A stretch of DNA of 64,000 bases from CAYMZZ01 sp047600605 (GTDB taxonomy: Bacteria > Bacteroidota > Bacteroidia > Chitinophagales > Chitinophagaceae). A model generated the notes under the pieces. That model worked only from the letters and a program-made list of their open reading frames with translations, was not told the origin of the DNA and did no database searches. Shown in pieces: positions 1-7,202 of this stretch (positions are counted from its first letter, which is position 1; the number at the start of each line of letters is the position of its first letter). Location: NCBI GenBank assembly GCA_047600605.1, contig JASGKK010000001.1:434001-498000 (forward strand). The letters run 5' to 3'. The translations under genes were made by a program, and so were the position numbers.

Positions 1-1295
1 GCAAAGGCAATTTTGTATTTCAACCCGGTGTTATTTTTTACAATAAGGGCCGGAAATACAATGAAACACTCGATACCACCCTGCACGATACACTCAACAT
101 AGATCGTCGTGAATTCCTGAATTATATTGATATCCCCTTCAATATCGTAGGCAAAATTCCACTCGGAAAAAGAGTGAAATTCATACTGGGCGGCGGTACC
201 TATTTTTCATTTTTTTATAATGGAAATATCCGCTCGCAATACATTGCCAAAAATGGCACCTACAGTGCAGATGAGATCAATGATCCACCTGTGGGTGACG
301 GTCCGGGTAAATACACGACTTACGATTATGGACTCAATGCACTTGCCGGCTTCGAATTCGGTCGGGTGTTTCTGACAGCCAATTATTCGCGAGGACTTCA
401 TAATATTTACGAGTCAACCGAATATGACGGCAAATTCCGTCACCAGACAATGGGTGTGCGGCTGGGCGTATTCCTGGGTCAGTCGGTTAAATTCACTGGT
501 AAGGATGAAGACGGCGATGGTGTACCCGATAAAAAAGACCGTTGTCCTGATAAACCCGGTACTGCCCTGCTCAAAGGCTGTCCTGACCAGGATAGTGACG
601 GTATACCGGATATCGACGATGCCTGCCCTACCGTATTTGGACCTGCAGAAAATAAAGGATGTCCCTATGGCGACCGCGATGGCGATGGTGTGCTGGATAA
701 AGATGATAAATGTCCCGATGTAAAAGGACTGGCCCGCTACAATGGTTGCCCGATCCCTGACCGCGATAGTGACGGTGTAAATGATGAAGATGACAAATGC
801 CCCGATGTAAAAGGGCTGGCCCGCTATAATGGTTGTCCGATCCCCGACCGCGATGGCGATGGGGTGAATGATGAAGAAGATAAATGTCCTGATGCAAAAG
901 GTACAGCCGCCAACAATGGCTGTCCGGAGATCAGTAAAGAAATAGTCGAAAAAGTACAGATAGCAGCCAAACGCATTCAGTTCCGTAAGAACAGTGCCAT
1001 CCTGCTGCCTGCATCCTTTACTACGCTCGATGAAGTGGTAAAACTGCTGAAGGACAATCCTGAGCTGAAACTGACAATCGAAGGCCATACCAGCCGCGAA
1101 GGTGCTTATGAGGTCAATAAACGGATCTCTGAAGAGCGCGCCCAGGCTGTGAAGAAATACCTGGCACAAAAAGGTATTGATGCCGAACGTATGGAGGCCA
1201 TCGGCTATGGTCCAGATAAACCTCTGACAAATAGCGATTTGGAGTCTGAGCAGGCTAAAAATCGTCGGGTAGAGCTGAAGCTGAGCAACCAATAA
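1..1295 (+). CDS. OmpA-family outer-membrane protein with TSP3 repeats (5' partial)
   Basis: The reading frame is open from base 3 into the window, so the true start lies upstream. The GTG at 174 is only an internal codon. The first ~165 visible residues are rich in alternating aromatic and polar residues (GGGTYFSFFYNG, FGRVFLTANYSRG), as in an outer-membrane beta-barrel. Five calcium-binding thrombospondin type 3 repeats follow (pattern DxDGDGVxDxxDxCPD, about bases 507-930). A C-terminal OmpA domain ends the protein, with the peptidoglycan-binding region TIEGHTSREG and the NRRVELKL ending. The family anchors the outer membrane to peptidoglycan. The third to fifth TSP3 units are very similar in DNA, which suggests recent repeat duplication. 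Family assignment is secure; the specific role is not known. Confidence 0.93.
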   Translation, partial: KGNFVFQPGVIFYNKGRKYNETLDTTLHDTLNIDRREFLNYIDIPFNIVGKIPLGKRVKFILGGGTYFSFFYNGNIRSQYIAKNGTYSADEINDPPVGDGPGKYTTYDYGLNALAGFEFGRVFLTANYSRGLHNIYESTEYDGKFRHQTMGVRLGVFLGQSVKFTGKDEDGDGVPDKKDRCPDKPGTALLKGCPDQDSDGIPDIDDACPTVFGPAENKGCPYGDRDGDGVLDKDDKCPDVKGLARYNGCPIPDRDSDGVNDEDDKCPDVKGLARYNGCPIPDRDGDGVNDEEDKCPDAKGTAANNGCPEISKEIVEKVQIAAKRIQFRKNSAILLPASFTTLDEVVKLLKDNPELKLTIEGHTSREGAYEVNKRISEERAQAVKKYLAQKGIDAERMEAIGYGPDKPLTNSDLESEQAKNRRVELKLSNQ

Positions 1296-1322
1296 AAGCC
1301 CCGCCTCGTCACAGAATTAACC

Positions 1323-1355
1323 AAAACCCTGCAGCAGGTATGCTGTAGGGTTTTT
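1323..1355 (+). terminator. Rho-independent terminator after the OmpA gene
   Basis: The hairpin arms AACCCTGCAGCA and TGCTGTAGGGTT flank the loop GGTA, with one G-U pair, and a T-run follows. It lies about 30 bases past the OmpA stop. Confidence 0.8.
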
Positions 1356-1386
1356 CAGTTTCACAAAATGTATGAATGGTATGGAC

Positions 1387-1394
1387 TAATTTTG
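1387..1394 (+). promoter_or_regulatory. Candidate Bacteroidota -7 element upstream of the subtilase
   Basis: TAATTTTG matches the phylum's TAnnTTTG consensus and lies 45 bases before the ATG of the subtilase gene. I see no convincing TTTG at the -33 spacing, so this is only a candidate. Confidence 0.35.
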
Positions 1395-1438
1395 TGGCTT
1401 TGTACAAATTTGCAAGTATTAAAAACTAGTAGCAACTA

Positions 1439-3151
1439 ATGAGTAAGATTTTGCGGTGTACCCTACTGACAAGCGCCTGCCTTGCCCTGGCAATTGCGTC
1501 ATTCTCCCAATCCAATGAAGTTCCCCGTGGATGGCACCTGATGGATAAAGCCGATAGCGGCTATTATGGAATCAGTATGGATAAGGCCTACAAATTTGTA
1601 GCGGAGAAAAAGCTGAAAAGCACGCCTGTCATTGTAGCTGTGATTGACTCGGGTATTGATACCCTGCATGAAGATCTGAAAGCGGTACTGTGGCGTAATC
1701 CCGGTGAGATTCCCGGCAACGGCATTGATGATGATAAAAACGGTTATATCGATGATGTATATGGCTGGAACTTTCTGGGTGGCGCAGATGGTGCCAATGT
1801 AGAAAAAGACTCTTACGAAGCAGCCCGCGTATATCACCAGTTGCTGCCCAAATGGGGCAACAGGGACGTGAATGCAGGATCACTGACACCTGCCGAAGCC
1901 CGCGAATATGATGTATTCGTACGTGCCCGCAAAGATGTAATGGCCAGCAATGTTGATCCCAAGTCGCTGACCTCTCTCCAGCAAAACTACCAGGAGATGC
2001 GCCGGGTAGACTCTATGTTTACTATTGGCGATTCCATCATCCGCAAGGACCTGGGTAAACAGGAATTTTCCTGCAAGGACCTGCAGTCTTATAATCCCAC
2101 CAACGATGTAGCCCGTTGGGTACGCCTTGTGATGACCAGTATCTGCCGCGATAATAAATCAGAGGAAATCACCAATCTCGAATTGCTCGATGAACTGGAT
2201 GGCGAAACCAGCCAGCTCGAAGGAGAGATAAGCAAGATTGAAATGCGCGAAAAAGCTCCCCGCAACTATCGCAATGATGTAGTAAAAGACAATTACAACG
2301 ATATCAATGACCGGTTCTATGGCAACAATAATGTAATGGTGAGCAAAAAAGCGGCTATGCACGGAACGCATGTGACCGGCATCATTGCTGCAGCCCGCGA
2401 TAATGGTGTAGGCATGAACGGGGTGGCCGATAATGTAAAGATCATGATGATCCGGGCCGTACCGGATGGTGATGAGCACGATAAGGATATCGCCCTGGCC
2501 ATTCGTTATGCCGTGGATAATGGCGCAAGGGTCATTAATATGAGTTTTGGTAAAGGGTTCTCCCCCGAAAAGAAATGGGTGGATGAGGCGGTAAAATATG
2601 CGGCCAGCAAAAATGTATTGCTGGTACACGCAGCAGGCAACAGTGCCCTGAATATTGATACCAGCTGGAATTTCCCCACACCGGTAGCAGAAGATAAAAA
2701 AAGAGCCCCCAACTGGATTACTGTGGGTGCCAGTGGCGACCCTAAAGCAGGCGGACTTGTAGCCAGTTTTTCCAACTACGGCAAAAATGAAGTGGATGTA
2801 TTTGCCCCCGGAGTACAGATCTACTCTACGGTACCGGGTGGTAATACTTACCAGAGCCTGCAGGGTACCAGTATGGCATCGCCCGTAGTAGCCGGCCTGG
2901 CTGCATTTATCCTGGAGTATTATCCCACGCTGTCGCCCGAACAGGTGAAAAAGGTAATCGAACAATCGTCCCGTCAGCCTGATTCGAAAGTAGAGCAGCC
3001 TGGTACCAGCGATAAAGTGAAATTATCTGAACTGAGCCGTACGGGTGGTGTGATCAATGCCTATGAAGCTATCAAGCTTGCGGCAGCCCTGAGTGAAGGC
3101 AAGCCGGAAAAGCCTGTTCGTTCAAAAGTGAAAGAAAAAGACAAAAGCTAA
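1439..3151 (+). CDS. Secreted S8 (subtilisin-like) serine peptidase with a large insert
   Basis: This 570-residue protein has a Sec signal peptide (residues 1-24, cleavage near SFSQ). The subtilase triad is visible: Asp70 in VIVAVIDSG, His308 in HGTHVTGI, Ser478 in GTSMASP, with the oxyanion Asn401 in HAAGN. Asp and His are normally a few tens of residues apart; here about 237 residues separate them, largely charged and helical-looking (roughly 112-300). The enzyme should act in the periplasm or outside the cell. There is no T9SS tail. It ends in a Lys-rich segment (VRSKVKEKDKS). It is transcribed alone between two terminators. The peptidase class is certain; the substrate is unknown. Confidence 0.95.
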   Translation: MSKILRCTLLTSACLALAIASFSQSNEVPRGWHLMDKADSGYYGISMDKAYKFVAEKKLKSTPVIVAVIDSGIDTLHEDLKAVLWRNPGEIPGNGIDDDKNGYIDDVYGWNFLGGADGANVEKDSYEAARVYHQLLPKWGNRDVNAGSLTPAEAREYDVFVRARKDVMASNVDPKSLTSLQQNYQEMRRVDSMFTIGDSIIRKDLGKQEFSCKDLQSYNPTNDVARWVRLVMTSICRDNKSEEITNLELLDELDGETSQLEGEISKIEMREKAPRNYRNDVVKDNYNDINDRFYGNNNVMVSKKAAMHGTHVTGIIAAARDNGVGMNGVADNVKIMMIRAVPDGDEHDKDIALAIRYAVDNGARVINMSFGKGFSPEKKWVDEAVKYAASKNVLLVHAAGNSALNIDTSWNFPTPVAEDKKRAPNWITVGASGDPKAGGLVASFSNYGKNEVDVFAPGVQIYSTVPGGNTYQSLQGTSMASPVVAGLAAFILEYYPTLSPEQVKKVIEQSSRQPDSKVEQPGTSDKVKLSELSRTGGVINAYEAIKLAAALSEGKPEKPVRSKVKEKDKS

Positions 3152-3168
3152 GCACACTGCATATTTAT

Positions 3169-3197
3169 AAAAAAGAGCCCTTAGCGGCTCTTTTTTT
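3169..3197 (+). terminator. Rho-independent terminator after the S8 peptidase
   Basis: AAAAAAGAGCC pairs with GGCTCTTTTTT around a short loop, 18 bases after the stop codon, with a seven-T tail. Confidence 0.88.
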
Positions 3198-3246
3198 ATG
3201 CATCTGGTACCAGTTCTTTTTACCTTTAGGCAAAATCAGCTAATAT

Positions 3247-3753
3247 ATGCGTCCCGATCTTTCCCGCGTTGGCGAATGGTATCATGGATATATTAAAAAA
3301 GTGCCCGAAAATGAAATAACAGAAGCATTCATCAACCAGACTGCTTCATTCATCAGTTTCCTCGAATCTGTTCCGGCCGACAAATACGACTATCGTTATG
3401 CTCCTGATAAATGGACCATCAAGGAGGTTTTACAACATATAATTGATGCGGAACGTGTCTTTGCCTATCGCGCTTTGCGGTTTGCACGTTTTGATCACAC
3501 CCCTCTGCATGGGTTTGATGAAAATCTTTTTGCGGATAATGCCCGCGCAGCTTCGCGCTCCTGGGACAAACTGGTGGAAGAGTTCAAGGCGGTGCGCCGT
3601 GCATCGGAATTATTGTTTTTTTCCTTTGATGAAGATCAGCTGGAGGCCAATGGCATTTCGTCCGGAAGTCCCAATTACGTACTGGCTGTAGGTTATACCC
3701 TTATCGGTCATGCATTGCATCATCAGCAGGTGACGCAGGAACGGTACTTTTAA
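3247..3753 (+). CDS. DinB-superfamily protein
   Basis: This 168-residue protein fits the DinB/YfiT four-helix bundle. The presumed metal triad is visible as His64 (LQHIIDAE), His155 and His159 (GHALHHQQV). DWxP-type packing motifs appear around YAPDKWTIKEVLQH. Members bind a divalent metal and are thought to act as thiol-dependent transferases or stress-induced enzymes. No substrate can be read from the sequence. The ATG start is the only good one before the conserved core. It is followed at once by the 8-bp repeat cluster described separately. Confidence 0.85.
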   Translation: MRPDLSRVGEWYHGYIKKVPENEITEAFINQTASFISFLESVPADKYDYRYAPDKWTIKEVLQHIIDAERVFAYRALRFARFDHTPLHGFDENLFADNARAASRSWDKLVEEFKAVRRASELLFFSFDEDQLEANGISSGSPNYVLAVGYTLIGHALHHQQVTQERYF

Positions 3754-3754
3754 C

Positions 3755-3934
3755 GATTCGAAGATTTGAGGATTTGAAGATGATCTTTGGGTAATGACTT
3801 GATTTAGTGTTCTAATAAGTATCGAATAAAAAAAGATGTCAGTTATACACTGACATCTTTTTTGTTTAAGGAAATATGTTTCTAATGCACTTCTCATCTT
3901 CAAATCCTCAAATCCCCAAATCATCAAATCTCTC
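3755..3934. repeat. Inverted pair of 8-bp-period repeats (GATTTGAA family) with nested terminator
   Basis: The left arm (3755-3785) reads as repeats of GATTTGAA/GATTTGAG. The right arm (3894-3934) is its reverse complement with further units. A stretch of 21 bases (left 3763-3783, right 3894-3914) pairs perfectly. The pair brackets the terminator at 3828-3863 and fills the gap between the convergent DinB and protease genes. Related copies lie near 24.4, 43.5 and 47.6 kb. Confidence 0.85.
3828..3863. terminator. Bidirectional terminator between DinB and Prc genes
   Basis: GATGTCAGT and ACTGACATC form a perfect 9-bp stem with a 5-base loop, flanked by an A-run on the left and a T-run on the right. 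It can stop transcription from either side. Confidence 0.9.
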
Positions 3935-6123
3935 TAGAACGCTTTCTTCGGTTTTTCTTCAACCGGGTTCGTTTTTATGCCTTTCGCAATGTTTTGCTGA
4001 TTGATGATATCATTCACCACTTTCACTGCCTGATCGAGGTAAATATCTTTGCGGAGGTTCTTGATCCATTGATTGAAACGCTCCTGCTTGGCTTTATCAT
4101 CGGCCCAGCGGTTTACTTCTTCCGGCAGCGCAGATACGTTCAGCTCCTGGCGCAGTTTGGCAATTGCATCGATCTGTGCATATTTTTCACGGATCTGCTT
4201 TTGCTCCTTACGGTATTTATCCAGTTGCAGCGATGCTTCCTTATTATTTTGTTTGGCCAGCCATTCGGTATTGGCTTTGATAATATTGAAGGAACTGTCA
4301 CTGTCTACACGTTGCTTGCTCAGTTGCTGGATCACTTTCAGGTCATAACCGGCATTCCAGGCATTGTAGGGCGATTTATTGATCTCATCCCAGGGCAGGG
4401 CATCCTTATCATCTTTTTCGCGCAGCTTGAGATACTCTAGCTGATCAGGCAACACGATATCAGAGCTCACTCCTTTCAATTGTGTAGAACCACCATTGAT
4501 ACGATAGAACTTCTGAAGGGTCAGTTTTACGGTGCCGAGATCCGAATTAGACATGGAGAAACCTGTTTCTCTATCCAGCCCTATATTACGTTGTACGGTT
4601 CCCTTGCCATATGTAGATGTACTGCCGATGATCACTCCACGGCCATAATCCTGAATGGCAGCTGCAAAGATCTCCGATGCAGAAGCACTGAATTCGTTGA
4701 CCATTACTGCCAGGGGACCATTATACAATACAGCCTTGTCTTTATCTCTCAGTACCTGCGGACGGTTGTCCTTATCCTTTACCTGTACGATGGGACCGTC
4801 TTCAATAAACAGGCCGGCCATCTGTACCACATCATAGAGTGAGCCACCGCCATTGTTGCGCAGGTCGATCACAATACCATCTACTTCCTGTGCCTTGAGT
4901 TTTACTACTTCTTTGGCAACATCAATATAGCTGCGTGCTCCGTTGGGATTATCGAAATCTGCATAGAATTCGGGCAGATAGATATAACCGATTTTAGCTG
5001 ATCCTTCCTGTACTACCGCACTGCGGGCAAAAGTTTCATCCTGTACGATCTGGTCGCGGATGAGACTGATGGTTTTGAGCGTACCATCGGCTTTTTTTAC
5101 GGTAAGTCTCACCTCAGTTCCTTTTTTACCGCGTATTACTTTTACCGCATCAGTAACAGTGAATCCTGTAAGCTCAATGGCTTCATCTGTACCCTGTCCT
5201 ACTTTCTGAATAATATCACCTACCTGAAGTTCCTGCGATTTCCAGGCAGGGCTGCCCGTAATGATGCTACTGATTTTTATATTACCGTCTTCGTAGACCA
5301 GTGAGGCACCGATTCCAAAGAAACGGCCACTCATTTCTTCATCGAAATAGCGTTTATCCACTGGCGGGAAGAATTCCGTATGAGGATCCATCGTAGTGGT
5401 GATAGCATTTACGAATACGCTGAACTTATCATCGTCGTTGAATTTGAAACGGAAGCGCTCAAACATCCGGTCAATGATCTTGCGTGTTTTTTCACGAGCT
5501 TCTGCTTCCAGTTCAGTATCCGTTTTTACGACAAAACCTTCTTTTCCTTTATTTTTTTCGCGGGTATCAACCAGGTCTGCATAACGCTCGAGTGCCAGAT
5601 ACTTCAGTTTTTTGCGCCAGCGTTCTTTTATTTCTGCCTGTTTGCTGACATAAGCCAGTTTGTCGCCATCCAGGTTTACCGATTCGTCTACTTTAAAATC
5701 AAAAGGTTTGGCGAGTATCTCGTTTGCAATAGCTGCCGCCTCTTCCATCCGTGTATTGAATATTTTTCCTGCGGCCAGGAAAAACTCTACCGGAGCACCT
5801 TTTATTTCATCATCAATCCGTTTTCCGAATTTGTTATCCAGTTCGTGAACGTCTGACTGGAGAAACATGTTTTTCTCGGGGTCAAGATCGGTCAGGAACT
5901 TGTTGAATATCTTTTTGGAAAAATCATCATTGATATCTTTGGGGCTGTAATGAGCCTGTGTGAGCATCTCACCTATCAGCCGTAGGATTTCCTCGTACTT
6001 GCTAGGTGGGTTTTTAGGGCCGGTACCAAGCGTCTGAAATGCCAGGAATGAGCCTGCCACAATCATCATGATCACGATAGGGAGTCGCTTCATATTGAAT
6101 ACATATTTTAGTGCATTACGCAT
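3934..6123 (-). CDS. prc: Tail-specific (C-terminal processing) peptidase, S41 family
   Basis: This 729-residue protein has the Prc/Tsp order: an N-terminal helical domain (about 40-240), a PDZ domain (about 265-345), the S41 catalytic domain with the serine in SASASE (479-484) and the lysine at K507 (YGKGTVQ), then a Prc-type C-terminal domain (about 530-700). Such proteases trim or degrade periplasmic proteins from the C-terminus. A signal-anchor starts at Met11 (MKRLPIVIMM), so the true start may be base 6093 rather than 6123; both are ATG and neither has a clear ribosome-binding site. The protein ends KPKKAF. Confidence 0.94.
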   Translation of the reverse strand: MRNALKYVFNMKRLPIVIMMIVAGSFLAFQTLGTGPKNPPSKYEEILRLIGEMLTQAHYSPKDINDDFSKKIFNKFLTDLDPEKNMFLQSDVHELDNKFGKRIDDEIKGAPVEFFLAAGKIFNTRMEEAAAIANEILAKPFDFKVDESVNLDGDKLAYVSKQAEIKERWRKKLKYLALERYADLVDTREKNKGKEGFVVKTDTELEAEAREKTRKIIDRMFERFRFKFNDDDKFSVFVNAITTTMDPHTEFFPPVDKRYFDEEMSGRFFGIGASLVYEDGNIKISSIITGSPAWKSQELQVGDIIQKVGQGTDEAIELTGFTVTDAVKVIRGKKGTEVRLTVKKADGTLKTISLIRDQIVQDETFARSAVVQEGSAKIGYIYLPEFYADFDNPNGARSYIDVAKEVVKLKAQEVDGIVIDLRNNGGGSLYDVVQMAGLFIEDGPIVQVKDKDNRPQVLRDKDKAVLYNGPLAVMVNEFSASASEIFAAAIQDYGRGVIIGSTSTYGKGTVQRNIGLDRETGFSMSNSDLGTVKLTLQKFYRINGGSTQLKGVSSDIVLPDQLEYLKLREKDDKDALPWDEINKSPYNAWNAGYDLKVIQQLSKQRVDSDSSFNIIKANTEWLAKQNNKEASLQLDKYRKEQKQIREKYAQIDAIAKLRQELNVSALPEEVNRWADDKAKQERFNQWIKNLRKDIYLDQAVKVVNDIINQQNIAKGIKTNPVEEKPKKAF

Positions 6124-6230
6124 ACTTCCAAAATTAACGTAAAAACAATGTTTTTCTTGCTTTTACAGGCTTTTAACAAGGGTTTTTGATGAGAGGCAAC
6201 CGGGAGAGGTTAAGGGTGGAAGGAAAAAGC

Positions 6231-6260
6231 TAAAAGTGTTATAAGTGATAAGTTTTAAGT
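6231..6260. repeat. Orphan AAGTTTTAAGT-family repeat
   Basis: A run of overlapping (A/G)TAAGT units (GTGTTATAAGTGATAAGT, then TTTTAAGT) lies in the otherwise plain gap between prc and tRNA-His. It resembles the arms of the inverted repeat near 32.0-32.3 kb. No partner arm is visible here. Confidence 0.55.
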
Positions 6261-6315
6261 CCTGCTTACCGGCAGCCGGCCACTGAATACTTGACAGAAA
6301 ACTTTTTTCTCTCTC

Positions 6316-6348
6316 TTTACAACTGGAATCAAATTTTCTCTATTTTTG
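6316..6348 (+). promoter_or_regulatory. Candidate promoter of tRNA-His
   Basis: TATTTTTG at 6341-6348 matches the TAnnTTTG -7 consensus. TTTA at 6316-6319 lies 21 bases upstream, where TTTG is expected. The tRNA begins 14 bases further on. Confidence 0.5.
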
Positions 6349-6361
6349 CAGTCCCAAAAAT

Positions 6362-6436
6362 GGTGGCTATAGCTCAGTTGGTTAGAGCATCAGATTGTGG
6401 TTCTGAGGGTCGCCGGTTCGAACCCGGTTAGCCACC
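6362..6436 (+). tRNA. tRNA-His (anticodon GTG)
   Basis: This is a complete cloverleaf. Acceptor arms are GTGGCTA (6363-6369) and TAGCCAC (6429-6435). The anticodon loop TTGTGGT has GTG at 6397-6399. The T-arm contains GGTTCGAACC. The extra G at 6362 and C at 6436 give the G-1:C73 pair diagnostic of tRNA-His. The CCA end is not encoded. Confidence 0.97.
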
Positions 6437-6440
6437 CCGT

Positions 6441-6475
6441 AAACCCCGGTTACGTGCAAGCGGATCGGGGTTTTT
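6441..6475 (+). terminator. Terminator after tRNA-His
   Basis: AAACCCCG pairs with CGGGGTTT around an 18-base loop, followed by a T-run, directly after the tRNA. Confidence 0.75.
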
Positions 6476-6490
6476 AATTGTACTGCCGCA

Positions 6491-7099
6491 ATGAACTATC
6501 TTTTTTTACTCATTCCCCTGCTGACTATTGCCGGTTGCTGGAGTGTGGTATTTTTTACTGAAAAAATACTTCTTCACCCCATTGAACCCCGCTCATTGCT
6601 GGGGATCAGGGTACAGGGCCTTTTGCATCGTTACCGCCCACAGCTTATTGATGGTCTGGCTGCACGTATCCAAAGTGCTTTTGAAAAAATGGAAGGACTG
6701 GAGGACAAACTTACCGATCCCGAAAACTTCAGCCGGCTGAAACCAACCATTGAAGAGCATATCAATGATTTTCTGCGCAATAAGCTGAAGGAACAAATGC
6801 CCATGATCAGCATGTTTATCGGCGATAAGACAGTCAATACATTAAAGACCATTTTTATCGCAGAAATCGAAAAACTGTTCCCGCGTGTGATCGGCCAGTA
6901 TGCCGGCAACCTGAAGAAAGATCTTCAGATAGGTAAACTCGTTAAAGAAAAACTGGAATCAATTCCGCCTGCTGATATTAATAGCCAGCTTTCTCCCCTG
7001 CTCCACCCCGCTTTTGTACGCCTTGGCCGGGCAGCATTGCTGATCGGTCTGCTTACCGCATTGCTGCAGATTGCGGTGTATGTTTTGCTTTTGGCCTGA
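6491..7099 (+). CDS. DUF445-type membrane protein
   Basis: The protein has 202 residues. A hydrophobic N-terminal helix (residues 3-25) and a C-terminal helix (about 179-201) flank a soluble amphipathic region with the family's feature of a PxxLLGxRVQG-like segment followed by helices (LEDKLTDPENFSRLKPTIEEHI). It fits the short, single-repeat form of the DUF445 family, membrane proteins of unknown function. It begins 15 bases after the tRNA terminator and has no operon partner. Confidence 0.75.
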   Translation: MNYLFLLIPLLTIAGCWSVVFFTEKILLHPIEPRSLLGIRVQGLLHRYRPQLIDGLAARIQSAFEKMEGLEDKLTDPENFSRLKPTIEEHINDFLRNKLKEQMPMISMFIGDKTVNTLKTIFIAEIEKLFPRVIGQYAGNLKKDLQIGKLVKEKLESIPPADINSQLSPLLHPAFVRLGRAALLIGLLTALLQIAVYVLLLA

Positions 7100-7202
7100 T
7101 TCATTCTACCGTTGTCCGCGTTTAGTGACCATTTATCAAAATGTCATGGCTATGTCAGCAAGTAAAATCAACTTTGCACGTCCAATTGACACAAGTAATC
7201 AC

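Noticed and set aside
414..1292. Long minus-strand open frame of 292 codons over the OmpA gene
   Set aside because: It mirrors the repeats of the plus-strand gene, has no known motif, and the plus frame holds five TSP3 repeats and an OmpA domain.
2159..2965. Minus-strand open frame of 268 codons inside the subtilase gene
   Set aside because: The plus strand carries the full subtilase triad; the opposite frame shows no domain.
3755..3785. Periodic GATTTGAA tracts as a CRISPR array
   Set aside because: Units are about 8 bases with no unique spacers, no conserved repeat of 24-40 bases, and no cas genes nearby.
7071..7202. N-terminal extension of the outer-membrane barrel protein
   Set aside because: It overlaps the DUF445 gene and lacks a signal peptide; the ATG at 7203 starts a textbook signal peptide.
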